Below, piece by piece: positions 15,864 to 24,985 of a stretch of DNA of 56,930 nt. The stretch comes from Actinomycetes bacterium. Its GTDB lineage: Bacteria > Actinomycetota > Coriobacteriia > Coriobacteriales > Eggerthellaceae. Each line of letters opens with the position of its first letter. The first letter of the stretch is position 1. The position numbers and the translations under genes are program-made. Below the pieces are notes generated by a model. That model searched no databases, was not told the origin of the DNA, and saw nothing but the letters and a program-made list of their open reading frames with translations. Where the stretch lies: assembly GCA_023460315.1 (NCBI GenBank), contig JAEWQO010000039.1:1-56930 (forward strand), in the 5' to 3' direction.

Positions 15864-17215
15864 GAGCGATAATCTCCATTGATCGTAACGTAATCGTGCG
15901 ACAGATCGCACGTCCATACCGTCGTCCCGAAATCCCCGGCGCCAAGATCGATGTCGATGACGGTCTCGGGCCGGTCGAATCGTCGCAGCGCCTCAGTCTC
16001 ATCAAAAGGCACGGTCAGGCCACCGCGGCACACCGGCATTCCCATCATGTCGATGGAGGCGTCTTCCTGGTTGAACACCGCACCGCTCTTGCCGATCGCC
16101 ATGGCGATGCGGCCCCAATTTGCGTCATGGCCATAGACCGCCGTCTTGACGAGCGGTGAATTCGCGACAGAGCGGGCGGCCGCGTCGGCATCCGCAGCGC
16201 TCGCTGCGCCGCTAACGTTCACCGTGACGAGGCGCGTCGCGCCTTCGCCATCGGAAGCCATCTGGCGGGCAAGATCCTCGCACACGGCACCAAGCGCAGC
16301 CTCAAAGGCAGCAAGGGCAGAAGTCCCGGGCGAGAACGGCACCGTCCCCCGAGACACGGCCGCTCCGCTGGCCAGCAGGAAGCATGAGTCATTCGTCGAC
16401 GTGTCGGAATCGACGGTAACCTTGTTGAAGCTCCTGCCCACAGCACGCACGAGCACGTCGTGCAACACATCGGGCAACACCGGCGCATCGGTGGTGATGA
16501 CGGCAATCATGGTGGCCATGTTCGGCATGATCATTCCCGAACCCTTTGCCATGCCCCCCACCGTGAACATGCGGCCCGGATAGCCGATGTCCTCGCCCGG
16601 AAACATGACAGCCGCTTCCTTCGGGCGGGTATCGGTCGTCATGATGGCGCAAGCAGCGTCGGCACCTCCCGAACGCGCAAGGCGCTCAAGCGCCTCAGGC
16701 AGGCCAGACTCAAACGGCGCAAGGGGCAGGTGCTCGCCGATGACGCCCGTGGATGCCACCATGACCTCTTCAGGGGGGCAGCCGACAGCATCCCCCACCA
16801 ACCGTGCGGAGACGCGCGCTGTGTCGAGTCCACGCTCGCCCGTCGCCGCATTGGCAGTGCCCGAATTCACCACCACTGCACGCGCGCAGCCATATGACAC
16901 ACCATCAAGATGCTCGCGCGACACAATGACAGGCGCTGAGCAGAACACGTTCTGAGTGAACGTCGCCGCGCAGGAGCAAGGCTCGTCGGCAACCACGAGA
17001 GCGAGATCGAGCCGATCGGGGTTTTTTCGAAAGCCCGCATGGACGCCCGCTGCGAGAAATCCTTGAGCACTCGTGACGCCGCCCCCCTCGATCTGCGTGA
17101 ACGGAGTCTCATGCGTCACCCCTTCGCCATGCTCGGCCCGTGGCCGCAAGGGTTTCACGGAGGAGGTTTCAGTCACGACGGACGTACCGTCAAGGGCAGA
17201 AGGATCGGTATTCAT
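15860..17215 (-). CDS. argJ: Bifunctional ornithine acetyltransferase / N-acetylglutamate synthase
   Basis: Transfers acetyl from acetylornithine to glutamate, recycling the acetyl group, which fits a cluster with no argA or argE. The 451-residue precursor contains the autocleavage site KGSGMIMPNMATM, cutting between Ala234 and Thr235 to give alpha and beta chains with Thr as N-terminal nucleophile. The usual C-terminal NSPLVKTAVYGHDANWGR is present. An N-terminal extension of about 40 residues precedes the family start (GGVTSAQGF). Whether the enzyme is truly bifunctional cannot be read directly. The end overlaps argB by 4 bp. Confidence 0.95.
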   Translation of the reverse strand: MNTDPSALDGTSVVTETSSVKPLRPRAEHGEGVTHETPFTQIEGGGVTSAQGFLAAGVHAGFRKNPDRLDLALVVADEPCSCAATFTQNVFCSAPVIVSREHLDGVSYGCARAVVVNSGTANAATGERGLDTARVSARLVGDAVGCPPEEVMVASTGVIGEHLPLAPFESGLPEALERLARSGGADAACAIMTTDTRPKEAAVMFPGEDIGYPGRMFTVGGMAKGSGMIMPNMATMIAVITTDAPVLPDVLHDVLVRAVGRSFNKVTVDSDTSTNDSCFLLASGAAVSRGTVPFSPGTSALAAFEAALGAVCEDLARQMASDGEGATRLVTVNVSGAASAADADAAARSVANSPLVKTAVYGHDANWGRIAMAIGKSGAVFNQEDASIDMMGMPVCRGGLTVPFDETEALRRFDRPETVIDIDLGAGDFGTTVWTCDLSHDYVTINGDYRS

Positions 17216-17284
17216 GGGGATGCTCTCTTTCTCGGATGCGGCAGGAATAGCGAGGTGGGCGCGAGCTCAGCTATCCCGTGCCCC

Positions 17285-18352
17285 TCACAGCACAGGAATG
17301 GCGACGGGCTCCAAACCTCGTCGCTCTGAAAGGCCGCAAACGATGTTCGCGCACTGCACGGCCTGTCCAGCCGCGCCTTTCCCTATGTTGTCAATGGCGC
17401 ATACCACAATGAGCATGTGCGCGGCCTCGTTCACCGCCATGCCGATATGGGCATAATTGGTGCCGACGACCGACGAGGTCTTTGGCATGGCGCCTTTAGA
17501 AAGCACCTGGACGAATGAATCGCCCTGGTAAAAATCGGCATACAGAGCCTCAATGGCTTCCCGATCATGAGTCGCGCTGCCAGAAAGGGGAATGTTCACC
17601 GTAGACAGCAGGCCTCGGCTGAGCGGAGCCAGATGGGGAGTGAACACCAGCTGGCCGGGAATGTCGAGGATCTGCTCGATTTCCGGCGTATGACGATGCG
17701 TTCCGACCCCGTAGGCCTCAAGATTCTCGTTCGCAAAGCAAAAATGCGTGCGCGGCGACGGGCTCTTCCCCGCTCCCGAAATGCCGGAAACGGCATCCAC
17801 CACCACGACGCCTTGCGGTGCCCTGAAGCCAGCCCGAAGTGCGGGTGCCGCAGCGAGCGACGTCGCCGTGGGGTAGCATCCGGCACAGGCGACAAGCACC
17901 GCATCGCCTGCCGCATGCGCAGCGGCTGCCTCGTCGATTTCCTTGTGAAAAAGCTCCGGCAGTCCGAAAACGGAGCGCGACAGCAACTCCCCTGCCGTAT
18001 GGGGCGTGGCATACCACCGCTCGTAGATGGCAGGATCTTTGAGACGGAAATCGGCCGAAAGATCGATGACCGTCACCCCGCCCGCAACGAACCGTGGGGC
18101 CAAGGACAAGGCGGCCGTATGGGGCACGGCAAGAAACACGAGATCACATGCATCGAGAGCGGGGTCGTCATGGGCGGAGAACACCAGATCAGTAGCACCC
18201 GCAAAGCCGGGGTATTCCTCCGCAAGAGGCAGACCCGCGAGCTCGTTCGATGTCGCGACGGCAAGTTCGAGATCGGGGTGGCCCAAGACGAGGCGCACGA
18301 GCTCAATGCCCGTGAAACCCGCCGCTCCCACAATACCCGTCGCTATGGACAT
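17285..18352 (-). CDS. argC: N-acetyl-gamma-glutamyl-phosphate reductase
   Basis: NADPH-dependent reduction of acetylglutamyl phosphate. The 355-residue protein has the N-terminal dinucleotide motif GIVGAAGFTG (6-15), the catalytic cysteine in AGCYPTAT (Cys159) and the later HRHTPEIEQ region. The ATG at 18352 has AGGAG 5 nt upstream; an in-frame 12-codon extension is ignored. It is the first gene of the arginine cluster. The 158-bp upstream interval shows no clear promoter or ARG box by eye. Confidence 0.95.
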   Translation of the reverse strand: MSIATGIVGAAGFTGIELVRLVLGHPDLELAVATSNELAGLPLAEEYPGFAGATDLVFSAHDDPALDACDLVFLAVPHTAALSLAPRFVAGGVTVIDLSADFRLKDPAIYERWYATPHTAGELLSRSVFGLPELFHKEIDEAAAAHAAGDAVLVACAGCYPTATSLAAAPALRAGFRAPQGVVVVDAVSGISGAGKSPSPRTHFCFANENLEAYGVGTHRHTPEIEQILDIPGQLVFTPHLAPLSRGLLSTVNIPLSGSATHDREAIEALYADFYQGDSFVQVLSKGAMPKTSSVVGTNYAHIGMAVNEAAHMLIVVCAIDNIGKGAAGQAVQCANIVCGLSERRGLEPVAIPVL

Positions 18353-18510
18353 GCTTTCTCCTGCATTCATCGGTTTCCAGGCAATCAAAGCCCGGGTGTC
18401 GGGCTGTAGCCAAACAGGGAATCACGTGCTTGTGCAAGAACGAGTCCCGACATCGTCGCACACCATCCTAAAAAAGATCGGGCGGTTTGACAAGCCACGC
18501 AATGAAATAG

Positions 18511-20370
18511 TCACACAGAAAGCGCTGGCCGGTTCGTTGTGTGGTGGTAGGTGGGAACGGCTTCCTCCAAAATGCGAATAGCTTCTTGGTCGCATTTGTC
18601 AAGAGAAGCCTCAAGCTCGTCAAGCTTCGCAGCCACCTCGTCGTATCCGATGTCCTGCCCTGTCGATATCATGATGGAATGGTTGTCGGTGGGAAGCGTG
18701 CTCTCCTCGTTCATGAGCAGTTCCTCATACATCTTCTCGCCTTCGCGCAATCCGGTGAAGATGATCTTGATGTCAACGTCGGGAGTGAGGCCCTGAAGCT
18801 GAATGAGTCCTTTGGCAAGATCGACGATCTTCACCGGCTCCCCCATGTCAAGAATGAATATCTCACCGCCATGCGCCATGCCGCCCGCCTGAATGACAAG
18901 ACGGGATGCCTCGGGAATGGTCATGAAGAATCGCTCGATGTCGGGATGTGTCACCGTGACAGGGCCGCCGGCAGCTATCTGCTTCTGAAAAACGGGGATG
19001 ACGCTACCGCTCGATCCGAGCACATTGCCAAATCGCACCGCAGAGAACACCGTCTTCGACGTGTGCGCGTAATACTGCATGACCATCTCGCCCATGCGTT
19101 TTGTCGCACCCATCACGCTGGTCGGATTGACCGCCTTGTCCGTTGAGATGAAGATGAACCGCTCCGCACCATAGGCATCGGCCGCCCGCACGGTGTTGAG
19201 GGTGCCGAACACGTTGTTGCGCACCGCTTCGCGCGGACACGACTCCATCAGAGGAACATGCTTGTGCGCCGCCGCATGGAACACGGCAGAGGGACGATAC
19301 TTCTCAAAGACCTCATTGATGCGGGATTCCTCACACACGCTGCCAATCTCGATAACCACTTCGATATCGTCGTGTTCGGCTATAAGTTCGTTGCGCAGCA
19401 TATAGGCATCGTTCTCGTATATGTCAAAGATGACGATGCGGGCAGGCGCAACCTTGCATATCTGCCGGCAGAGCTCCGAGCCAATGGAACCGCCGCCGCC
19501 TGTGACGAGCACCGTCTCGCCAGCAATGAACCCCGACACGGCACGCGTGTTGAGCACGATTTCCTCTCGGCCGAGCAAATCGGCAACGTCGACGTCGCGC
19601 AGCCGCACATCCCCGATCTCCTCAAGAGACAATTCCCGGACATTCGGCAGCGTCCGTAACCGGCAGTCCGTCTTCGTGCATTCTCCGTAGATGTGCCTGC
19701 GTTCCTCAGGCGTCGATGAAGGAATGGCGACGACGATCTGCTCTATTTGGTATTTGTCCACCAGATCAACGATATCGTCGGTAGTTCCCTCCACCTTTAC
19801 CCCGTGGATGCGCAGGGACCGTTTCGCAGGGTCGTCGTCTGTCGCAACCAGAGGGATACCCGGCATGAGCGGATCCTGGGAAGCCATGCGTCCGATGGCG
19901 AGCGAGCCGGTTTCTCCAGCTCCGACCACAAGCGTGCGGAGACGGACGCAATCCTGCCGCGACTGACCGATCACACGCCTCTTTTGCCTGATGACGCGAT
20001 ACACAAGACGGATTCCGCCCATGAAGAAGATAAGCAGGAAACATGCGACGAAGAAGACGCGGATGGGAAGGCGCACGTCGATGATCCAGAGAAAGACTGC
20101 GCCGCCGAGCGTGGAAAGGATCACGGCGAGCACGATCTCCATGGCCTCATCTATGCTGGCGTATTCCCAGAGGTTATTGTAAAGCCTGAACATACCGAGC
20201 ACGGCGACGTTGATGAACGCCAGAATCCCCAGCGTGAAGTAGATCTCGTTGTTGACGAACACTTCGCCCTCGACATCCGTCAGCAGCGATGCCAGCCAAT
20301 AGGCGGCGTAAGTCGCAACGATGTCGAGCAGAAGCAGAAGGGCTGTTCTTTTTGTGATACGCAGTGTCAA
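18511..20370 (-). CDS. Membrane-anchored nucleotide-sugar 4,6-dehydratase (PglF/WbpM/CapD-like)
   Basis: Likely converts UDP-GlcNAc to a 4-keto-6-deoxy sugar for surface glycans. The 619-residue protein has four N-terminal membrane spans (about 9-30, 44-62, 78-96, 103-122), then a first Rossmann segment (VVGAGETG, 148-155) and a second SDR domain (TGGGGSIG, 290-297; ISTDKAVNPTSVMGATK, 408-424). The SDR Tyr of the YxxxK pair is replaced by Met (Met420...Lys424), as described for the WbpM/PglF subgroup. The start is TTG at 20370, with AAGG upstream. It sits alone between the arg cluster and a divergent ligase gene. The sugar pathway is not otherwise represented here. Confidence 0.9.
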   Translation of the reverse strand: MTLRITKRTALLLLLDIVATYAAYWLASLLTDVEGEVFVNNEIYFTLGILAFINVAVLGMFRLYNNLWEYASIDEAMEIVLAVILSTLGGAVFLWIIDVRLPIRVFFVACFLLIFFMGGIRLVYRVIRQKRRVIGQSRQDCVRLRTLVVGAGETGSLAIGRMASQDPLMPGIPLVATDDDPAKRSLRIHGVKVEGTTDDIVDLVDKYQIEQIVVAIPSSTPEERRHIYGECTKTDCRLRTLPNVRELSLEEIGDVRLRDVDVADLLGREEIVLNTRAVSGFIAGETVLVTGGGGSIGSELCRQICKVAPARIVIFDIYENDAYMLRNELIAEHDDIEVVIEIGSVCEESRINEVFEKYRPSAVFHAAAHKHVPLMESCPREAVRNNVFGTLNTVRAADAYGAERFIFISTDKAVNPTSVMGATKRMGEMVMQYYAHTSKTVFSAVRFGNVLGSSGSVIPVFQKQIAAGGPVTVTHPDIERFFMTIPEASRLVIQAGGMAHGGEIFILDMGEPVKIVDLAKGLIQLQGLTPDVDIKIIFTGLREGEKMYEELLMNEESTLPTDNHSIMISTGQDIGYDEVAAKLDELEASLDKCDQEAIRILEEAVPTYHHTTNRPALSV

Positions 20371-20499
20371 ATCAGGCCTTGTCTCGAATAGATGTGTCGC
20401 GGAATAGCAAATTGCCTACAAGGACGGCAGCCAAAAGGGTATTGTATACAAAGTACCGCACACTTGCACGGGCGCATACAAGGTTCAGGAGCTTGCTAC

Positions 20500-21810
20500 A
20501 TGAATAAAACAGCTGCGGCTGGAAAAGATTGGCAACCGGCGCGCGAGAGTAACATCGAAGCGTTCGTTTCATATTTCGAGAGCGGAGTCAAGCGGAACGA
20601 TGCTCCGGGAGAGCTGGGGATCGAACTCGAGCACATCATCGTGCACAGCGACCTGAGTCCCGTCTCCTACAGCGGGGATCATGGCGTCGAGTGGATTTTA
20701 CGAAAGCTCGCGACCGACTATCACCACTCTACATACGATGCGGCAGGAGATCTGCTCGGCGTCTCACGTCCGAACGAAGCAGTCACCCTCGAGCCAGCGG
20801 CGCAGCTTGAACTCTCGGCAGGTCCGTACGAAAGCCTTGAAGAGGCGTCAGCGGCATTCTCCTCGTTCGAACGCACGCTTGCAGACATCCTCTCTCCGGC
20901 CGGAGAGCGCGTTGCCCCCGTCGGATACCATCCCACCGCAACCGCCATGAGCTTGGAGCTCATCCCCAAGCGCCGTTACGAGTTTATGGACCGCTACCTG
21001 GGATCAAAGGGGAAATTCGGCCCCTGTATGATGCGCGGCAGCGCTTCCACCCAAGTTTCAATAGACTATTTCAGCAGAGACGACTGCCTGAGAAAGCTCC
21101 GGCTGGCTTTCGCCCTTGTGCCTCTCCTCGCGCTCATGTGCGACAATTCGCCCGTGTTCGAGGGACGCCCCCGCACCCACAGGCTCGTGCGCACCAAGGT
21201 ATGGCAACACTGCGACCCCGACCGATGCGGCGTTGTTCCCGGCATCATGGAAGGAAGCTTCACGCTGCGGCGCTACGCAGAGTACCTGCTTGACACGCCT
21301 GCCATCCTCATTCCCGGCAGCAAGGGGCAGTGGGATTACTCCGAACGCACGTTTGGCGACATCTATGCGAATCAGCCGATGACGCGTGCCGACGTGGAAC
21401 ACGCCGTCTCGATGTTTTTCAACGACGTGCGATTGAAGACCTACATCGAGATACGTCCGGCAGATGCCATGCCTATCCCCTACGTCATAGCCTATGCCGC
21501 ACTGATCAAAGGACTGTTCTACGATCAAAACAACCTCGACGCGCTCGACCGCCTGTTTGCCGGAGTCGATGCCGCGCAGGTGGAGCACGCAAAAGAGGGA
21601 CTCATGGCCGACGGCTACCGTGCCACACCATACAACAGGCCTGCGGCCGAGCTTTGCGACCGCCTCGTCGAGCTCGCATACGGTGGCCTGAAGCCACGTG
21701 AGCGCCACTTTCTTGACCCGCTCGCCGAACTGGTGAGACGCCGAACGACGCTCGCCGACGAAGCGGTGGTCGAATGTGGCATGAACGGTGATCTGGGCGG
21801 ACAAGAGTAG
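20500..21810 (+). CDS. Glutamate-cysteine ligase family protein
   Basis: The 436-residue protein belongs to the GCS2/GshA-EgtA carboxylate-amine ligase family. It has the N-terminal GIELEHIIV (metal/substrate glutamate), YHPTA and MRGSASTQVSIDY, typical of gamma-glutamylcysteine synthetases, and later EIRPADAMP. It would make gamma-glutamylcysteine from glutamate and cysteine. No gshB or egtB-E neighbour is present, so the end product (glutathione, gamma-Glu-Cys itself or another thiol) is open. The ATG at 20500 has GGAG 8 nt upstream; the upstream reading frame extension is unsupported. The intergenic region holds a palindrome TTGTATACAA (20442-20451). Confidence 0.85.
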   Translation: MNKTAAAGKDWQPARESNIEAFVSYFESGVKRNDAPGELGIELEHIIVHSDLSPVSYSGDHGVEWILRKLATDYHHSTYDAAGDLLGVSRPNEAVTLEPAAQLELSAGPYESLEEASAAFSSFERTLADILSPAGERVAPVGYHPTATAMSLELIPKRRYEFMDRYLGSKGKFGPCMMRGSASTQVSIDYFSRDDCLRKLRLAFALVPLLALMCDNSPVFEGRPRTHRLVRTKVWQHCDPDRCGVVPGIMEGSFTLRRYAEYLLDTPAILIPGSKGQWDYSERTFGDIYANQPMTRADVEHAVSMFFNDVRLKTYIEIRPADAMPIPYVIAYAALIKGLFYDQNNLDALDRLFAGVDAAQVEHAKEGLMADGYRATPYNRPAAELCDRLVELAYGGLKPRERHFLDPLAELVRRRTTLADEAVVECGMNGDLGGQE

Positions 21811-21829
21811 CAACGACTTATGGCGACTT

Positions 21830-21868
21830 GGAGCAGGTTTGCGGGTGCAAGCATGCCCGCAAACTCCT
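21830..21868 (+). terminator. Hairpin after the glutamate-cysteine ligase gene
   Basis: GTTTGCGGG (21837-21845) pairs perfectly with CCCGCAAAC (21856-21864), with further partial pairing outside. It lies 25 bp after the stop. There is no T run, so it is a possible weak terminator or mRNA stabiliser upstream of the FKBP gene. Confidence 0.4.
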
Positions 21869-21917
21869 CTCAGGTAGACTGAGGAAGACGCTCAATCCCG
21901 AAAGACAGGAGCTCTTC

Positions 21918-22346
21918 ATGAGCAACGAAGGCAAGAAGGTCAAGGTTCACTATACGGGAACGCTCGACGACGGGACGAAGTTCGACTCATCCCTCGACCG
22001 GGGCGAACCAATCGAATTCACCTGTGGCGCCGGCCAGATGATTCCCGGATTCGATGCGGCAGTCAAGGACATGGCAAAAGACGAGACGAAGACCGTGAAC
22101 ATTCCCGCCGCCGATGCGTATGGAGAACGCCGTGAAGACATGGTGCAGAAAGTCCCTGTCTCCCAAATCCCCAACGGCGAAGAGCTTCCTGTGGGACAAA
22201 CCATCTACATGCGCGGTCCCGAGGGACAGCCCTTCCCCGTGTTCGTGCGCTCCATCGAAGACGGCATTGCCACGTTTGACATGAACCACGAGCTTGCCGG
22301 CAAGGATCTCACGTTCGAGATCACGCTTGTCGAGGTTTCCGAATAG
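21918..22346 (+). CDS. FKBP-type peptidyl-prolyl isomerase (SlyD-like)
   Basis: The 142-residue protein begins with the FKBP fold sequence VKVHYTGTLDDGTKFDSS. It then has the insert-in-flap region (AYGERREDMVQKVPVSQIP), as in SlyD-type chaperone/isomerases, and closes with HELAGKDLTFEI. It likely catalyses prolyl isomerisation and assists folding in the cytoplasm, since there is no signal peptide. The C-terminal His-rich metal tail of E. coli SlyD is absent. The ATG at 21918 has AGGAG 6 nt upstream. It may be co-transcribed with the ligase upstream. Confidence 0.92.
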   Translation: MSNEGKKVKVHYTGTLDDGTKFDSSLDRGEPIEFTCGAGQMIPGFDAAVKDMAKDETKTVNIPAADAYGERREDMVQKVPVSQIPNGEELPVGQTIYMRGPEGQPFPVFVRSIEDGIATFDMNHELAGKDLTFEITLVEVSE

Positions 22347-22398
22347 CGCAGCACCCCGAACCGTCAACAACCCATCAGCGGCAAGCTCGCGGGAGCAT

Positions 22399-23157
22399 CT
22401 AGTTAGCGTACATGCTCTTGTAGGGACGGGAACTGGCAGGCTTCAGGCGGTAGAAGCCTGCTCCGCTCGTGTCAACCTGCGTATCAAGGTCGGCGGCAAA
22501 ATAATCGTTATACCGCCCAAGAAGCGTCCGAAGGACAGCTCGGTCATCGTCATCAACCGGTTCTTGGACCAGCCCAGTTGGAATATCCCCCTCGGCAAGT
22601 TCATGCCTCATGTAGATGACGCCGCCATGCATTCCGGTTGCCAGATAGCTTCCTGGCTTGCCGAGCAGGATAACGATTCCTCCTGCCATATACTCCCCAA
22701 GAAAGCTGCCAGCGTCGCCGCCGATGACAATGGCAGGGCATTTGTCCTCGAATTGCTTCATGTGAATGCCGACGCGCCACCCGCAGCCTTCACGCACGAA
22801 TATCTGCCCGCCGCGCATTCCATATCCTGCAGCATCCCCGCAACGGCCATGAACCACGATGCAGCCATCGTTCATCGTGTTGCCGATCTGATCCTGCGCG
22901 TTGCCGAAGACCTCGATCTCGCCGCCGTCCATGTAGCATGCCATGTCGTTTCCCGGCACACCATGTATCTTAAGCGTTTTCCCGGCTGGCATGGCGCATC
23001 CGAGATAACGCTGAGCAAATGCTTCGTTGATTTCCACGGTGTCCGCCACAGCCAGAGCCTCGCGCACCACCTCATTCGCCTCGGTGAAATGCTCGGTGCC
23101 CAAGGTCACGGAGACGAGGTTCTCCCCTTCGCCCCCCTTGGTCGTCGCTGTCGTCAT
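22399..23157 (-). CDS. Glutamate synthase, GXGXG-domain subunit (GltB domain 3)
   Basis: The 252-residue protein corresponds to the C-terminal right-handed beta-helix domain of the large subunit of glutamate synthase. It has repeated Gly-rich strands such as GGEIEVFGNAQDQIGNTMNDG, MRGGQIFVREG and GGIVILLGKPG. It is structural, linking the ammonia tunnel between domains. The ATG at 23157 overlaps the stop of the upstream oxidoreductase gene (ATGA) and has AAGGA 6 nt upstream. It is the last gene of the five-gene operon. Confidence 0.9.
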   Translation of the reverse strand: MTTATTKGGEGENLVSVTLGTEHFTEANEVVREALAVADTVEINEAFAQRYLGCAMPAGKTLKIHGVPGNDMACYMDGGEIEVFGNAQDQIGNTMNDGCIVVHGRCGDAAGYGMRGGQIFVREGCGWRVGIHMKQFEDKCPAIVIGGDAGSFLGEYMAGGIVILLGKPGSYLATGMHGGVIYMRHELAEGDIPTGLVQEPVDDDDRAVLRTLLGRYNDYFAADLDTQVDTSGAGFYRLKPASSRPYKSMYAN

Positions 23158-24512
23158 GCCTGTTCCTTCCATCCGCGTCGGTCTCGATCAGGAGGATAGC
23201 ATCGGTGAAGCCGAGCCCAGCGCACATCGGCAGGGAAATCAAGGTTGACCGGCGCATCCTCAAACACATTGCCCGACAGCGTAGACAGCTTTGCACGCTG
23301 CTCGATCAGTGCAGTGTATATGCCCGCATTCGTCGGACGGTTCAGCAAGATGTAACCCACAAGGCGATCGTCCTTCGTGACAAATTTGGCGTAGACAGAG
23401 CCCTCGGTGACAACCCTGATCTCATAGCCCTCATCGGCAGGAGGGTTGATGACGCCCGCCGTCAAGAGAGAGATGTCGAAGAAATCAACGGCATTGACCG
23501 CAAAGTTGCCCTCGAATGGTTCAGCCTCGGCCGCATCGGCCATAAATTGACCTGCCGCTTTTCCTTGGCGCATGGCGTTCGGCCAGAGCGCGAGGGGACG
23601 CTGCGCCCCGTCAAGGACATCGGTCACCTGGGTCACATCGCCCGCTGCATAGACATCGGGAAGACTCGTTTGCAGATCGGTTCCGCAAACCAAGCCACGG
23701 CCCTGCTCCGCGCCCGCCTCAACTGCAAACGCTGAGTTGGGACGCACTCCAACTGCCGCGATCACGAGATCGCACGCAAGTTCCTCCCCGTTTGTCAGGA
23801 GCACCGATTCTATGGATGTTCCGGCTCCCCTCATCTCGTCAGCGGATATACCCGGCAAGCAGGTAATGCCGTGCCGATTCAACAGTTCCTGCAAGAGGGC
23901 AGCTCCCTGGTCGTCCAAAACAGCAGGAAGTATCCGGGGTGCAAGCTCGAGCACCACGACGTCGTCCACATGGTGGCTCAATGCCTCGGCCGCCTTGAGT
24001 CCGATGAGACCGGCACCGATGACGACGACGCGGCTGCTCCGTTCCGCCGCATGGGCGCGATCAGATGCCGCACGCGCAGCATCCCACGCACTCTTGGCAT
24101 CGTCAAGGGTGAGGAACGTATGAACGTTATCCCGTCCCTCGAGCCCCTTGATTGGCGGCGTAAAGGGAACGCTCCCTGTGGCTATCAGGCATTTCCCGTA
24201 TTCGACGACATCGCCGTTCGCCAGTTTCGCCACATGGGCATCAGCATCGAGGGACACGACCTCGTAATCGGGACCCAACAGCGTGTCGAGAGAGTTCTCC
24301 TCATAAAACCCGTCCTGCTTGAATCCCAAACGCTCTTCGGTTGTTTTACCTTCGATGAGATAGGAGATGAGAGGCCTGCCGTACACGGCATAAGGCTCTC
24401 GGCTCACAATAAGCACCGATCCGTCAGCATCCGTGGCCCGGATATATTCCGCGGCAGTGACGCCGGCAGCCGAGTTGCCGATGATCAGATAATCGGTTTC
24501 ACGGTTCGCCAT
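23154..24512 (-). CDS. FAD-dependent NAD(P)H oxidoreductase of the glutamate synthase operon
   Basis: Pyridine nucleotide-disulfide oxidoreductase fold, 452 residues. It has an N-terminal FAD loop IIGNSAAGVTAAEYI, a middle NAD(P) loop VVIGAGLIGLKAAEAL and a C-terminal FAD motif DVYAAGDV. No redox-active CxxxxC pair is seen, so it resembles nitrite-reductase-like or rubredoxin-reductase-like flavoproteins. In this operon it likely passes electrons from NAD(P)H to the 16-Cys ferredoxin and the FMN subunit. The ATG at 24512 follows the ferredoxin stop by 2 bp. Confidence 0.88.
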   Translation of the reverse strand: MANRETDYLIIGNSAAGVTAAEYIRATDADGSVLIVSREPYAVYGRPLISYLIEGKTTEERLGFKQDGFYEENSLDTLLGPDYEVVSLDADAHVAKLANGDVVEYGKCLIATGSVPFTPPIKGLEGRDNVHTFLTLDDAKSAWDAARAASDRAHAAERSSRVVVIGAGLIGLKAAEALSHHVDDVVVLELAPRILPAVLDDQGAALLQELLNRHGITCLPGISADEMRGAGTSIESVLLTNGEELACDLVIAAVGVRPNSAFAVEAGAEQGRGLVCGTDLQTSLPDVYAAGDVTQVTDVLDGAQRPLALWPNAMRQGKAAGQFMADAAEAEPFEGNFAVNAVDFFDISLLTAGVINPPADEGYEIRVVTEGSVYAKFVTKDDRLVGYILLNRPTNAGIYTALIEQRAKLSTLSGNVFEDAPVNLDFPADVRWARLHRCYPPDRDRRGWKEQA

Positions 24513-24514
24513 GA

Positions 24515-24985
24515 TTAGCACTCCTTGCTTTCCACATAGATGAGCGCACGATTCGGACACGCCTTCACGCAGCTTGGCTCACCTGGCTGGCCGGGCACAT
24601 CCCCGCACAGGTCGCATTTGTACGCTATGCCCTTCTCCGCCACATCCTCAATACGAACGCAGCCGAAAGGACACAGCGACACGCAGGTCCTGCATCCAAC
24701 GCATTTGGTAGGATCGGACGTGACCACGCCGGTGACCGGATTCTTGGTCATCGCGCCTGAAATGCATCCTTCAACACACTTTGGATTGGCACAGTGCCGA
24801 CAGTTAATGGCGACCGAAAGCTGCTTCCCACCCTCGACGCGCACACGATTCTGAGGCTTGGGATACTCGACAGAAAAGGCCTTCACCGCGTTTTTGCTGG
24901 CAGAATGGAACGTCTTGCAGGCAACTTCACAACGCTTGCAGTCGATGCACCACTGCTCAATCGCGTAGATTCGCTTCATGATCAT
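24515..24985 (-). CDS. Polyferredoxin (four [4Fe-4S] clusters), HycB/CooF-like
   Basis: The 156-residue protein has four cysteine groups: WCIDCKRCEVAC (13-23), CRHCANPKCVEGC, CVGCRTCVSLCP and CDLC with two later Cys. That is 16 ligands, enough for four clusters, as in HycB, CooF and the small subunits of molybdopterin oxidoreductases. It likely shuttles electrons between the flavoprotein and the FMN/Fe-S glutamate synthase core. The start ATG at 24985 overlaps the upstream stop (TGATG). A further in-frame ATG at 24979 could also serve. Confidence 0.9.
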   Translation of the reverse strand: MIMKRIYAIEQWCIDCKRCEVACKTFHSASKNAVKAFSVEYPKPQNRVRVEGGKQLSVAINCRHCANPKCVEGCISGAMTKNPVTGVVTSDPTKCVGCRTCVSLCPFGCVRIEDVAEKGIAYKCDLCGDVPGQPGEPSCVKACPNRALIYVESKEC

